This document shows, piece by piece, positions 25,435 to 34,426 of a stretch of DNA of 64,000 nt. This DNA comes from Akkermansiaceae bacterium (GTDB lineage: Bacteria; Verrucomicrobiota; Verrucomicrobiia; Verrucomicrobiales; DEV007), in contig JACKQC010000021.1 in NCBI GenBank assembly GCA_024233085.1, positions 39,417 to 103,416 of the forward strand, read 5' to 3'. The notes under the pieces were generated by a model. It was not told where the DNA came from. It did not search any database and saw nothing but the letters and a program-made list of their open reading frames with translations. A program made the translations under genes and the position numbers. Within the stretch, counting starts at the first letter, position 1, and each line of letters opens with the position of its first letter.

Positions 25435-26418
25435 ATGCCAAAACCCGTCGCCAGCCTGTCACTCGATCTCGACAATCAGTGGGCCTACATGAAGACCGCC
25501 GGCATCGCGGGCTGGGAGGAGTTCCCCAGTTATTTCGACGCCGTCGTTCCGAGAATTCTCGAGACCTTTTCGGCGCTCGGCATTCGAGCGACCGTTTTCA
25601 TCGTGGGGCAGGACGCCGAGTTGGAGAAAAACCAGGGCGCGCTCGCCTCCCTCGTCGAGGCCGGGCACGAGGTCGGAAACCATTCCTTTCACCATGAGCC
25701 GTGGTTGCCCGGCCGCACCGGCGCCCAGATCGAGGAGGAAATCGCGCGGGCCGAGGAGGCCATCCTCGCCGCCACCGGTCGGCGCCCGCGTGGCTGGCGC
25801 GGTCCCAGCTTTGTGTATTCGCATTCGGTGTACGAAACGCTGGCGCGCCGGGGCTATCGCTACGACGCCTCGACCTTTCCCACCTTTGTCGGGCCGGCGG
25901 CGCGGGCCTATTATTTTCTGAAAAGCGGCCTGAATCCCCGCCAGCGAAAAGACCGGAGCGAACTCTTCGGAACGCTGAAGGACGGGCTCAGGCCGCTGAA
26001 GCCCTTTCGCTGGGATCTGGGGCGCGGTTTGGAATTGCTGGAGATTCCGGTGACGACGATGCCGTTTTTGCGCACCCCGATCCACCTCAGCTACCTGCTT
26101 TATCTGGCGGCGCTCGCGCCGGCGGTGGCGCGCGGTTATTTCAAGGCGGCGCTCGCCCTTTGCCGGATGACCGGGGTGGAACCTTCGCTGTTGCTGCACC
26201 CGCTCGATTTCCTCGGGGGTGACGATGTGCCGGAATTGGCGTTTTTCCCGGCGATGAACCGCGACGGCGCGTGGAAGACGGCGCGCACGCGGGAGTTTCT
26301 CGAAATGCTGGTTCGCGATTTCCGGCCGGTGACCATGGAGGAACACGCCACCCTCGCGCGGGGCGTCTCGGCGGCCGGCCTGCCGGTGCTGGCGCTGGCG
26401 GGCACTCCCACGCGCTGA
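25435..26418 (+). CDS. Polysaccharide deacetylase (NodB-type) family protein
   Basis: A 327-residue carbohydrate esterase 4-like protein, probably removing N-acetyl groups from a surface or cell-wall glycan. NodB features: the first metal/catalytic Asp in SLSLDLDNQWAY, ALGIRATVFIVGQDAELEK, the His metal ligands in EVGNHSFHHEPW, the Arg-containing RGWRGPSFVYS, and LLLHPLDFL near the C-terminus for the catalytic His. No signal peptide, so it may act at the cytoplasmic face on an intermediate. It follows wecB by 78 bp across the palindrome, suggesting one pathway. Confidence 0.85.
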   Translation: MPKPVASLSLDLDNQWAYMKTAGIAGWEEFPSYFDAVVPRILETFSALGIRATVFIVGQDAELEKNQGALASLVEAGHEVGNHSFHHEPWLPGRTGAQIEEEIARAEEAILAATGRRPRGWRGPSFVYSHSVYETLARRGYRYDASTFPTFVGPAARAYYFLKSGLNPRQRKDRSELFGTLKDGLRPLKPFRWDLGRGLELLEIPVTTMPFLRTPIHLSYLLYLAALAPAVARGYFKAALALCRMTGVEPSLLLHPLDFLGGDDVPELAFFPAMNRDGAWKTARTREFLEMLVRDFRPVTMEEHATLARGVSAAGLPVLALAGTPTR

Positions 26419-26450
26419 AACGGAGACGCGCGGGCGCGGGCGTTGATATT

Positions 26451-26891
26451 CTAGTGCGTCAGCGGCTGGCCGGCGTCCTCCCAACCCATCAGCCCGCCGT
26501 CGAGGTGGTAAATGTGGGTGAAGCCGAGCTTCTTGAAGGTTTCCAGCGATGAGGTGGATCGCCCGCCGCTGCGGCAATGCACGAGGTAGGGGGCGTCCTT
26601 GGGAAGCTTGGCGATCTCCGATTCGAAGGAGGCGTTCTTGAAATCGATGTTCTTCGCGCCCTCGATGTGACTCAGGGAAAACTCCTCGGGCGTGCGGACG
26701 TCGAGCACGGTCACGGTCTTGAGCAATTCGGCGGCGCCTTTGGCGTCGACGTGTTTCACTTCCGCGGCGGAGGCGGGCGCGGCGCTCGTCGCGGAATCGG
26801 CGGGCTTGGTTTCGGGAGCGGGCTGCTGCTCGCAGGCGCTCAGGGCGATCGCCAGGGCGGCGAGAGTCGAGGTCGAAAGCTGGGATTTCAT
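26451..26891 (-). CDS. Rhodanese-domain lipoprotein
   Basis: A 146-residue protein with a lipoprotein signal (STSTLAALAIALSAC, lipobox LSAC) and a short spacer rich in Pro, Ala and Ser, followed by one rhodanese domain at about residues 45-140: VTVLDVRTPEEFSLSHIEGA, then the active-site loop VHCRSGGRS with Cys, and YHLDGGLMGWEDAG. Rhodaneses handle persulfide sulfur or serve as redox/phosphatase-like modules. Likely anchored in the periplasm. Convergent with the deacetylase gene (32-bp gap). Confidence 0.85.
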   Translation of the reverse strand: MKSQLSTSTLAALAIALSACEQQPAPETKPADSATSAAPASAAEVKHVDAKGAAELLKTVTVLDVRTPEEFSLSHIEGAKNIDFKNASFESEIAKLPKDAPYLVHCRSGGRSTSSLETFKKLGFTHIYHLDGGLMGWEDAGQPLTH

Positions 26892-27101
26892 CGGGGAATT
26901 TCGGTGGATCGGAGGCACGATAGCAGCGGAGCGGGGGGAGGCAAGCCTTCGGGACTCCGTGGCGCGGATGGCGGCGCGGATGCGCCCCGCCGCGGCGGCT
27001 TGAGCCGTCCCGGGTTTCGGATACGATAGGATGACATTTCCCGAGTGGCGGGCCATGTCCGACGCCCGACTCTTTCACCTAAATTCATTCTTCAGGCCAA
27101 C

Positions 27102-28037
27102 ATGAAACCGATGCCCGAATCCACCCTGCCCAGAGGTGTCGCGACGCGCGGCGCTCTTGCTGTTTGCGTCACTTGTCTCGCGATATCCCTTTTCCTTGGA
27201 AACGGAGCGTGGGGACAGGACAAAAAGGAAGAGGCGAAAAAGGAGGAAGCCCCCAAAGCGCCCGCCAAGTCGATTTTTCCGGACAAAAATCTCGAGAAAG
27301 CGGTTCGCGAACAGGTTTTCACCAAGCGAAACAGCGACGAACCGATTGTCGCCGAGGATGTGGCGAAGATTTCCACCGTCCGCGGCAAGGGCATGGGGAT
27401 CAAGGATTTGTCCGGGCTCGAGCATTGCAAGGCTCTCATGTCCATAGAGTTGTCGGACAACGAGATTGCGAGCCTTGCTCCCTTGAAAGGGCTCGAAAGG
27501 CTTCAGCAGATCATCTTGAACAACAACAAGATCGCCGATCTCGCTCCCATCGCCGACACCGTCGCGCTCCAGTACATCGGGATCGAAAACAACCAGGTGA
27601 AATCCCTCGAACCTCTCCGGAAACTGGAGCGGCTCTCTTCCCTCTACGCGGATGGCAATCAGGTGGCGGACATTTCCCCCTTGTTGAAGCTGCCGAAACT
27701 CGGTTCCATCTACCTGAAAAACAATCAGATCGAAAAGATCGACGGAGTCGGCGGCGCCGGGCGAGAGGGGCAGATCTGGAGCCTCGGCCTGAGCGGAAAT
27801 CGGATCAAGGATATCGCCCCCCTCAAGGGCCTCAAGCCTCAGAGCTTCATTTTCCTCGACGGCAATCAGATCGCCGATCTGGGCCCGCTGGTCGAGATGA
27901 TGAAATCCGATCTCGCGGGCGAAAAACGCTTCGCTCCCTACGTGCAGGTGTACCTCGCCGGCAATCCGCTGAGCGACGCCGGCAAGGCCCAGGTTGCGGA
28001 GCTGAAAAAGCTGGGCGTGCGCGTCAAAGACCTCTGA
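27102..28037 (+). CDS. Exported leucine-rich repeat protein
   Basis: A 311-residue protein with a signal peptide (RGALAVCVTCLAISLFLGNG), a short Lys/Glu-rich linker (QDKKEEAKKEEAPK) and a run of LRRs of the bacterial SDS22/internalin type: LSGLEHCKALMSIELSDNEI, LAPLKGLERLQQIILNNNKI, LEPLRKLERLSSLYADGNQV, ISPLLKLPKLGSIYLKNNQI and two or three more to the end. LRRs form binding surfaces; no catalytic domain. The ATG at 27102 gives the signal peptide. Partner unknown. Confidence 0.8.
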   Translation: MKPMPESTLPRGVATRGALAVCVTCLAISLFLGNGAWGQDKKEEAKKEEAPKAPAKSIFPDKNLEKAVREQVFTKRNSDEPIVAEDVAKISTVRGKGMGIKDLSGLEHCKALMSIELSDNEIASLAPLKGLERLQQIILNNNKIADLAPIADTVALQYIGIENNQVKSLEPLRKLERLSSLYADGNQVADISPLLKLPKLGSIYLKNNQIEKIDGVGGAGREGQIWSLGLSGNRIKDIAPLKGLKPQSFIFLDGNQIADLGPLVEMMKSDLAGEKRFAPYVQVYLAGNPLSDAGKAQVAELKKLGVRVKDL

Positions 28038-28143
28038 ACCCGGCGCTCCGGGGCCGCTTTCGCATTTGACCGGGCGGGGAAACCGGTCAAAGGAGTCCGG
28101 GGCCGGTGTCCGTCCGTGGAGCCGGTTGTTTTTTCGCTCTTCG

Positions 28144-30477
28144 ATGTCCAATTCGTCCGATCTTGTCGCCCGGTGGGCGGCGCGTTTTGCCGCCGGCGCG
28201 GAGGCGCCCGTGCGCGTTCACCTGATCGGGGTGGCGGGTTCGGGCATGAGCGGCTTGGCTTCGCTGCTGCTGGGCATGGGCCATCGTGTCTCGGGCTCGG
28301 ACAAGGTCACGACGATCGAAACGGAGCGGCTGGAGAAAGCCGGGCTCGTCTTTTCCTCCCCCCACACCGCGGCCGCGGTGACGGACGCCGAGGTGGTCAT
28401 CTATTCCAGCGCCGTGAAGCGGGGAAATCTCGCCTACGACGAAGCGGAGAGGCGCGGCATTTCACGGCTTCGGCGGGCCGAGGCGCTGGCGGCGATCATG
28501 AGCGGTCAGAAAGGGATCGTGATCGCCGGCACCCATGGCAAAACGACGACTTCCGCGCTGATCGCCCACGTGCTCCGAACGGGGGGGAAACAACCTTCCC
28601 ACTATGTCGGCGCGGAGATTCCGATTCTCGGGTCCAACGCTCATTGGGAGCCGCATGCCGAGTGGTTTGTGGCCGAGGGCGACGAAAGCGACGGCACGTT
28701 GGTGAATTTCGAGCCCGAGCATGCCGTGCTGCTGAACGTCGAAGCCGAGCATCTGGATTTTTACGAGGATCTGGCGGCGATCGAGGCGGTTTTCGCCCGA
28801 TTTTGCGATCAGACGCTGGGCAGGGTGATCTATTGTGCCGAGGACGCCAATGCCAGACGCCTCTGCGGCGATCGGGCGGGCTCCATCGGCTACGGCTGGG
28901 CGCCGGAGTCGTGCGACTATGCCGCCACCGGGCTCGAAAGACAGGGGGCCGGCACGGAGTTCGACGTGGTGCGGCGCGGCGAGACGCTCGGGCGGGTGCG
29001 CTTGGGCATCCCGGGTCGGCACAACGTGCTGAACGCTCTCGCCGCCATCGCGCTGGCGACGGAGCTGGGCATCGGGCTGGATCGGCTCGATGACGCGCTG
29101 GGCAGCTTTCGCGGGGCGCGCCGGCGTTTCGAATTGAAGCGACAAAGTCCTTTTGTCACCATCGTCGATGACTACGGTCATCATCCCACCGAGATTGCCG
29201 CCACGCTCAGGACGGCCCGGGAACAGCATGCCGGCCGGCTGATTTGCCTGTTTCAACCCCATCGCTACACCCGCACCCGCTTGCTGCGCGACAGTTTCGG
29301 GACCGCTTTCGACCCGGTCGACGAGCTGTGGGTCACCGATGTGTATCCCGCCAGCGAGCCCCCGATTCCGGGAATCTCGGGAAACACGATCGTCGAGGCG
29401 GTCGATGAACTCGGCCAAGCGGCCGCGGCGCATTACCACGCGGACAAGACCACGCTGCATCTCGCGGTCGGCGGGCGATTGCAGCCCGGCGATTGGGTGA
29501 TCACCCTCGGGGCCGGCGATATCCACGAGACGGGGTCCCGCCTGGCGCGGGATTTGGACACGCTCGACCGCCTCCGAGACACGCTGGGGGAGGGGGACGA
29601 CGCCGTGCTGCGGCTTTACGAGCCCATGCGCCGGCACACGACCCTGAAAGTCGGAGGCCCCGCTCAGTTCTGGATCGAGCCGGAAACCGTCGCGGGTCTG
29701 GCTCGGGTGGTGAAATTCTGCAACAATCAGGGCCTTCCTCTCCGCATCGTCGGGAGGGGCTCGAATCTCCTGGTTCGGGACGGCGGCATACCCGGTGTGG
29801 TCGCCAATCCGGCAAGGGGCGAATTTTCCCGCGTCGAGGTTCGCGAAGACGGAACGATCGAAGCCGGCGCCGGCGTGAAATTCAAAGCCCTCGCGGCCGC
29901 GGCCCAGGCCGCCGGGCTCGGCGGCTTCGAATGGATGGAAGGCATTCCCGGCAATGTGGGAGGTTCGCTGCGGATGAACGCCGGAGCGATGGGGGCGGAG
30001 ACTTTTGACCGGGTGGTCAGCGTTCGAATGATCGATTCGGCTGGCGAGGTGATCGAAAAAGCGGCCGCCGACATGGACGCCCGCTACCGGAATGTGCCGG
30101 TGCTGGCCCATCATGTGGCGGTGAGCGCGGTGTTTCGCGGCGCTCCGGAAGAGGCCGGCGTCATTGCCGCGAAACTTGACGCCTCCAAGGCCAAGCGGCG
30201 CGAAAGTCAGCCCGTCGCCGCCAGTGCGGGGTGCATTTTCAAAAACCCGGGCCCCATCGGCGCCGGACAGTTGGTGGATGAGATGGGGCTCAAGAATTCG
30301 GCGGTTGGCGCGGCCCGTGTCAGCGAGGTCCATGGGAATTTCATCGTGAACGACGGCGAGGCCACGGCGGCGGAGGTTTTGGCGCTGATTGCCCGTATCA
30401 AGTTGCAAGCGAAGGAAGAAAGAGGCATAGAATTGGAGACCGAAGTGCAAATCATCGGCCAGGACGAACCCCTTTGA
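28144..30477 (+). CDS. murC-murB: Fused UDP-N-acetylmuramate-L-alanine ligase / UDP-N-acetylenolpyruvoylglucosamine reductase
   Basis: A 777-residue fusion of two cytosolic peptidoglycan enzymes. MurC half (about 20-470): VHLIGVAGSGMSGLASLLLG, the ATP loop IAGTHGKTTTSALIAHVL, EGDESDGTLVNFEPE, PGRHNVLNALAA, DDYGHHPTEI, FQPHRYTRTRLL. MurB half (about 490-775): HTTLKVGGPAQFWIEPE, RIVGRGSNLLVRDGG for FAD binding, EWMEGIPGNVGGSLRMNAGA, and SAGCIFKNPGP, where Cys stands at the usual catalytic Ser, a variation also seen in other MurB enzymes. MurB makes UDP-MurNAc and MurC adds L-Ala, so the fusion joins consecutive steps. No mur neighbours are in the window. Confidence 0.92.
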   Translation: MSNSSDLVARWAARFAAGAEAPVRVHLIGVAGSGMSGLASLLLGMGHRVSGSDKVTTIETERLEKAGLVFSSPHTAAAVTDAEVVIYSSAVKRGNLAYDEAERRGISRLRRAEALAAIMSGQKGIVIAGTHGKTTTSALIAHVLRTGGKQPSHYVGAEIPILGSNAHWEPHAEWFVAEGDESDGTLVNFEPEHAVLLNVEAEHLDFYEDLAAIEAVFARFCDQTLGRVIYCAEDANARRLCGDRAGSIGYGWAPESCDYAATGLERQGAGTEFDVVRRGETLGRVRLGIPGRHNVLNALAAIALATELGIGLDRLDDALGSFRGARRRFELKRQSPFVTIVDDYGHHPTEIAATLRTAREQHAGRLICLFQPHRYTRTRLLRDSFGTAFDPVDELWVTDVYPASEPPIPGISGNTIVEAVDELGQAAAAHYHADKTTLHLAVGGRLQPGDWVITLGAGDIHETGSRLARDLDTLDRLRDTLGEGDDAVLRLYEPMRRHTTLKVGGPAQFWIEPETVAGLARVVKFCNNQGLPLRIVGRGSNLLVRDGGIPGVVANPARGEFSRVEVREDGTIEAGAGVKFKALAAAAQAAGLGGFEWMEGIPGNVGGSLRMNAGAMGAETFDRVVSVRMIDSAGEVIEKAAADMDARYRNVPVLAHHVAVSAVFRGAPEEAGVIAAKLDASKAKRRESQPVAASAGCIFKNPGPIGAGQLVDEMGLKNSAVGAARVSEVHGNFIVNDGEATAAEVLALIARIKLQAKEERGIELETEVQIIGQDEPL

Positions 30478-30505
30478 CCGCCCTGACCGCGGAAATCACC
30501 CGATC

Positions 30506-30820
30506 ATGAACGACCCCGGAAATCCCGATCCCGTCCCGGACGCCGGTGACGCTATGCCCTCCCTGAGCATGGAGGAGCAAACGTGTCGGACCTGTCGATT
30601 TTTTGTTTTCGCCGGAACGGATCGTGCGCAGGCGCCGGCGGGCGAGTGCCACCGCTATGCGCCGCGCGTGTTGCTGGCTCCGTTCGCCGAGTCGGACGCG
30701 ACATCCGCGCCGCCCGCCCGGTGGCCGGTGGTGGCGTGGCATCTCTGGTGTGGCGAATGGGTGGAGGGCGTCAGCTACGAGGACATGATCCGCATGGCGC
30801 GAAGCATCGGCGAGGTTTGA
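30506..30820 (+). CDS. Small four-cysteine protein, possible metal-binding
   Basis: A 104-residue cytosolic protein of unknown role. A disordered N-terminus is followed by EEQTCRTCRFFVFAG, GECHRYAPRV and VVAWHLWCGEW; the four Cys (about 27, 30, 48, 82) with the CxxC pair could bind zinc or an iron-sulfur centre. Short proteins with the CxxC-F-x(n)-CHRYAP-x(n)-WCGEW layout occur in other bacteria as uncharacterised sequences. It begins 28 bp after murC-murB on the same strand and is probably cotranscribed. Confidence 0.65.
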   Translation: MNDPGNPDPVPDAGDAMPSLSMEEQTCRTCRFFVFAGTDRAQAPAGECHRYAPRVLLAPFAESDATSAPPARWPVVAWHLWCGEWVEGVSYEDMIRMARSIGEV

Positions 30821-30886
30821 AAAGCCGGCGCCAACCGATCAGCCCATCGCGGAGAAACCGCTCGAATCCGCTCGATTTGGGAGCTT

Positions 30887-30927
30887 CATTCAACAGGGTT
30901 ATGCGCTCGACCCAACCCTGTTGAGTT
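30887..30927. repeat. 41-bp nested palindrome, copy 5
   Basis: Diverged copy between the convergent small Cys protein (67 bp before) and lptD (36 bp after). The AACAGGGTT and AACCCTGTTG cores are kept in the same offsets as in the other copies. Confidence 0.85.
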
Positions 30928-30963
30928 GGCGACGGTTCTTCGTTCCCGAACCCCCTGGCTGGC

Positions 30964-33360
30964 TTACTGACCGCCGCCGGGCTCGAAGTCGACCGGGACG
31001 GAGACTTTCGGGAAGGCCTTCAGCGTCAGGCTGAACAGCACTCCGTATTCGTCGTCGCCGGAACGGTTGTCACGAATGATCCCGCCAATGCTGGCTGTCC
31101 AGCTCGCCAGATCGCGATGCAATTGGTACTGCTGGATTTCCAGGGTGCTGTCGTCGGCCTCGAAGCGATGCACGGTGCTGAAGCCCCACTGGTCGCTCAG
31201 GCGGGTGTAGGTGCTCAGCGAGATCAGGTCGGAATTGCGGAAATAGGGATGATCGTTCAGCTCGTAATACCCGACTCCGAACTGAAACCAGTCCGTCGGC
31301 ATGAAGTAAACCGAGCTGTTGATTTCGGTGAAGTCCATTTCCTCGCCGAACACGGGAACCTGTGAATCCACCCGGGCGGAGAGCCAGGGAAGGGGCGACC
31401 ATTGGATTTCGTTGAAGAGATTCGAGAAATCGCGGTTGAACTCCGGATCGTCGATGTAGGAATCGAAATAGGTATTGAGCGACAGCCAGTTGTGCGTGCC
31501 GCCATTGCGGCGGGTGAGCAGGCGGTTTTGCGCGCCGATCCGGGCGATCTGCCAGTCGCGAATGTCGTCGGTCGGCGTGTAAAGCGGCAGATCGATGGGT
31601 CGCAGGCGGGTGGTCGGCGTGAGTCGGTCGATTGGCGTGAAGCGCGATCCGATCTCGTCGGTGCTGACCAGGGAGTAGTTCACGTAGGGCTGGAAGACAT
31701 GCATCAAGCCGTCGATGCCGAGCGTCGAATTGACGACGTTGGGGTACTGCTTGGAGAACTTCATGGATGTCTCGACGCCGGCGTGGGCAATGGTCCGGTC
31801 GAAAGAGTCGATGTCGGGATCGTCGATGCTCGAGTAGTTGGTGTAACCGACGCCGGCGCGCGGGACGACGTTCAGCCAGCCGCCGATGGATCCGGGATAA
31901 AGCACTTCGTGGTAGGTGTCGAAGCGCGTGTAGCCGCGGGGTTCGAGCGCCTGGGTGATGCCGTCGACGACGGAACGGCGGGTGTCCGGATCGAAATCTT
32001 CCTCAAGCACGGTGCCGTCGGCGTCGACGAGCGACCCGTTGCGAAGGGTGTAGGTGCCGGCGTCAAGCCCGTCGAGGTAGCTTTGGTTCAGCGTTTGCTG
32101 CTCGATCAGGTTCGCGCGACCCTGGTCGCCGAGTTTTTCCTCGAGGATGCCGGCGGTGGTGTAGCCATTGTAAAAGAACCCGGTGTCGGCCAGCGGGGTG
32201 CGGATGAAATCGATCGCCAGTTCGGGAAGGCGTTCGTCGGTCTGGAAGAAATCGTTCAACTGGAAGCGGCCGAGAAGCGAAATCGTGCCCCAGGGGTTGC
32301 GCTTCACGAGGTTGAGGATGTTGTCCGGCTGCGGGTCGGTGCGGTATTCGGCCGGGAAAAAGTCCTCGTAGAAATACTGGTCGCTCAACTTGTTGATGTC
32401 GATGTCCAGATAGAGCGTGCTTTTTTCGGGCCCGGGCAGGTAAACGCGGTGCTGGAAATTGACGCGGTAGCGGTCGGAATCGATCGGCTCGGTCCGGGCG
32501 CGGCCGCTGTAGCTCTCCTGCGGTGAATCGTCGGAGGCGAAGTAAAGGTTGAGGCGTCCGAAGTTTTCCTTGCCGCGAAAGCGCTCGGATTTGAACTCGA
32601 TGCCGCCGGCGATGCCGCGCTCGGTCCGGTAGTCGAGGTGGGCCTGGGCGAGGGTGTGATCCCCGATCATGAACCCGTACTGGTTCAGCAGGAAGGCTCC
32701 CCACGGAGTGCTGTAGCCGGGGACAAAGTAGTAACCGAGTTCGTCGTCAAGGGGCTGGGACAGGTAGGGGAACCAGAAGATCGGCGTTTCACCCGCGTAG
32801 AATTTCACGCCCTTCATCGTCACCTTGTCGCCGGGGAAGATTTTCATCCGCTTGGCACGGATCCGGAAGTTCGGATTCGACGAGTCGTGCGTCGTGAAGA
32901 AGGCCTCGTTCATTTCGATCACGTCCGATGAATCGGTCGGGACAGCGAGGTCATTGGCCTGATAGAATAGGGGATAGAGGCCGCTCCGCAGGTCGGTCGC
33001 GGTCATTTCGCCGGTCGTGGTGTCGTAGATGATTTCTTCGCCGGAAAAGACGGTGCCGTCCTTGTAAACGGTGACGTTGTCGCGGGCGTAGATTTTGCCG
33101 CTGGATTGCTGGAATTCAGCCTCCTGACAGCGAATCACGACATCTCCGTATTCGATTTCGACGTCTCCGACGGCTCGGGCCGTGCCGAGAACCTCGTCGA
33201 AGGAGGTGTCGTTGCTCTTGATCTGGATGTTCTGGGCTTTTTCGACCACCTGATCGAGGCCGTCAGTCTGGGCGAACGCCGGAAAGACCGCCGTGGCCGA
33301 CAAACAAACCATGACGATGCCCGAAAGCCGTGTGAGCAGCTGTCGTGAAGTAAAAATCAT
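30964..33360 (-). CDS. lptD: LPS-assembly outer membrane protein LptD
   Basis: A 798-residue protein that, with LptE, inserts LPS in the outer leaflet of the outer membrane. It has a signal peptide (RLSGIVMVCLSATAVFPAFAQ), an N-terminal OstA domain at about 50-200 (ARAVGDVEIEYGDVVIRCQE, YARDNVTVYKDGTVFSGEEI, FRIRAKRMKIFPGDKVTMKG) and a long beta-barrel region (PIFWFPYLSQPLDDELGYYF onward, GVGYYELNDHPYF, AYLDIDINK-type strands). The start ATG is immediately preceded by AGGGAG on the transcript, closer than usual. An extended -10 lies at 33385-33393. lpxA lies directly upstream on the same strand. Confidence 0.88.
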   Translation of the reverse strand: MIFTSRQLLTRLSGIVMVCLSATAVFPAFAQTDGLDQVVEKAQNIQIKSNDTSFDEVLGTARAVGDVEIEYGDVVIRCQEAEFQQSSGKIYARDNVTVYKDGTVFSGEEIIYDTTTGEMTATDLRSGLYPLFYQANDLAVPTDSSDVIEMNEAFFTTHDSSNPNFRIRAKRMKIFPGDKVTMKGVKFYAGETPIFWFPYLSQPLDDELGYYFVPGYSTPWGAFLLNQYGFMIGDHTLAQAHLDYRTERGIAGGIEFKSERFRGKENFGRLNLYFASDDSPQESYSGRARTEPIDSDRYRVNFQHRVYLPGPEKSTLYLDIDINKLSDQYFYEDFFPAEYRTDPQPDNILNLVKRNPWGTISLLGRFQLNDFFQTDERLPELAIDFIRTPLADTGFFYNGYTTAGILEEKLGDQGRANLIEQQTLNQSYLDGLDAGTYTLRNGSLVDADGTVLEEDFDPDTRRSVVDGITQALEPRGYTRFDTYHEVLYPGSIGGWLNVVPRAGVGYTNYSSIDDPDIDSFDRTIAHAGVETSMKFSKQYPNVVNSTLGIDGLMHVFQPYVNYSLVSTDEIGSRFTPIDRLTPTTRLRPIDLPLYTPTDDIRDWQIARIGAQNRLLTRRNGGTHNWLSLNTYFDSYIDDPEFNRDFSNLFNEIQWSPLPWLSARVDSQVPVFGEEMDFTEINSSVYFMPTDWFQFGVGYYELNDHPYFRNSDLISLSTYTRLSDQWGFSTVHRFEADDSTLEIQQYQLHRDLASWTASIGGIIRDNRSGDDEYGVLFSLTLKAFPKVSVPVDFEPGGGQ

Positions 33361-33384
33361 CTCCCTACGCTGAGTGTTGATCAA

Positions 33385-33393
33385 AGTATACCA
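33385..33393 (-). promoter_or_regulatory. Extended -10 promoter element for lptD
   Basis: Minus-strand TGGTATACT, that is TGn followed by TATACT, 24 bp upstream of the lptD ATG. No convincing -35 at 17 bp, as expected for an extended -10 promoter. Confidence 0.4.
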
Positions 33394-33540
33394 TTTATGA
33401 AGATTCGTAAAAGCCTTTCGCTGGCGGATTCTGGTCTTCATTTGTGGTGAACCCGCTTCTTTAGCAATTTCCGGACAAAACACCAACAGAAAAATCGTTC
33501 GGCGGCCTTGTATTTTTCATAATCGGCGAAACTCGATCCT

Positions 33541-34332
33541 TCAATCCGCCCCGTTGCGCTTCAGGCAGCACCCGCAATGGCTTTCCTCGCGGAAGAAGGC
33601 CAGAAAGCGTTTCGCCGCCTCCGGCCACTCGTGGGAATCGGTTTCTCGCAGGGCTTGCGGGAGCCCAAGGCCTTGACAGTAAAGGATTTTGAAGGCCCGC
33701 TTAATTCCGGCGCGTTCGTCCGGGGAAAGGCCCGCTCTTCGCATGCCGACGGCGTTGAGCCCGGCGATGCGGTTGTAGTGGCAACCCATGAGGAACGGGG
33801 GCACGTCGAGCGAAATTCTCGATCCGCCCTGAATCATCGCCAGGTCGCCGACGCGGACAAACTGATGGAACACCGAACCGCCTCCGAGAAAGGCGCGATC
33901 GCCCAGGCGGACGTGGCCGGCCAGCAGGCAGTTGTTGGCGATGACGTTGTCGTCGCCGATCCACACGTCGTGGGCGAGGTGGGCCCCGGTCATGATGAAA
34001 TTCCGTGTGCCGACGCGCGTCACGCCCCCGTCCCGCTCGCTCCGATGGATGGTGACGTATTCCCGGATGGTGTTTTCGGGGCCGATCTCGACGCGACTCG
34101 GAGTCGCGGGATCGAATTTCACCGACTGGGGGTCGGCGCCGATGATGGCTCCCGGGCCGATGACGGTCCTGGGACCGATCTTCACGTCCCCGATCAGCTG
34201 GGCGTGGGGGCCGAGGCGGCACCCCTCTCCGAGGCGGACGGGGCCTTCGACGATGGCATAGGGTCCGATGTGGACGTCCTCCGCGATCCGGGCGGCGGCG
34301 TCGACGATGGCGCTGGGATGTATCGACGGCAT
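33541..34332 (-). CDS. lpxA: UDP-N-acetylglucosamine acyltransferase
   Basis: LpxA catalyses the first step of lipid A synthesis, 3-O-acylation of UDP-GlcNAc, in the cytosol. The 263-residue protein has a left-handed beta-helix of hexapeptide repeats (IHPSAIVDAAARIAEDVHIG, IGPGAIIGADPQSVKFD) and the catalytic His in GAHLAHDVWIGDDNVIANNC, followed by LAGHVRLGDRAFLGGGSVFH and PFLMGCHYNRIAGLNAVGMR. The C-terminal helical domain is present, ending in an unusual Cys-rich tail (SHCGCCLKRN). The gene lies 180 bp upstream of lptD on the same strand; lptD appears to have its own promoter. Confidence 0.93.
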   Translation of the reverse strand: MPSIHPSAIVDAAARIAEDVHIGPYAIVEGPVRLGEGCRLGPHAQLIGDVKIGPRTVIGPGAIIGADPQSVKFDPATPSRVEIGPENTIREYVTIHRSERDGGVTRVGTRNFIMTGAHLAHDVWIGDDNVIANNCLLAGHVRLGDRAFLGGGSVFHQFVRVGDLAMIQGGSRISLDVPPFLMGCHYNRIAGLNAVGMRRAGLSPDERAGIKRAFKILYCQGLGLPQALRETDSHEWPEAAKRFLAFFREESHCGCCLKRNGAD

Positions 34333-34426
34333 GAAGGCGTGGGCGTTTGGGCTTGGCGGACAGAACAGGCTCCGGGGCGGCAGTCAACCGGGTCCGCGGC
34401 GAAAATGCATCCGCCGCGGTCCGCTC

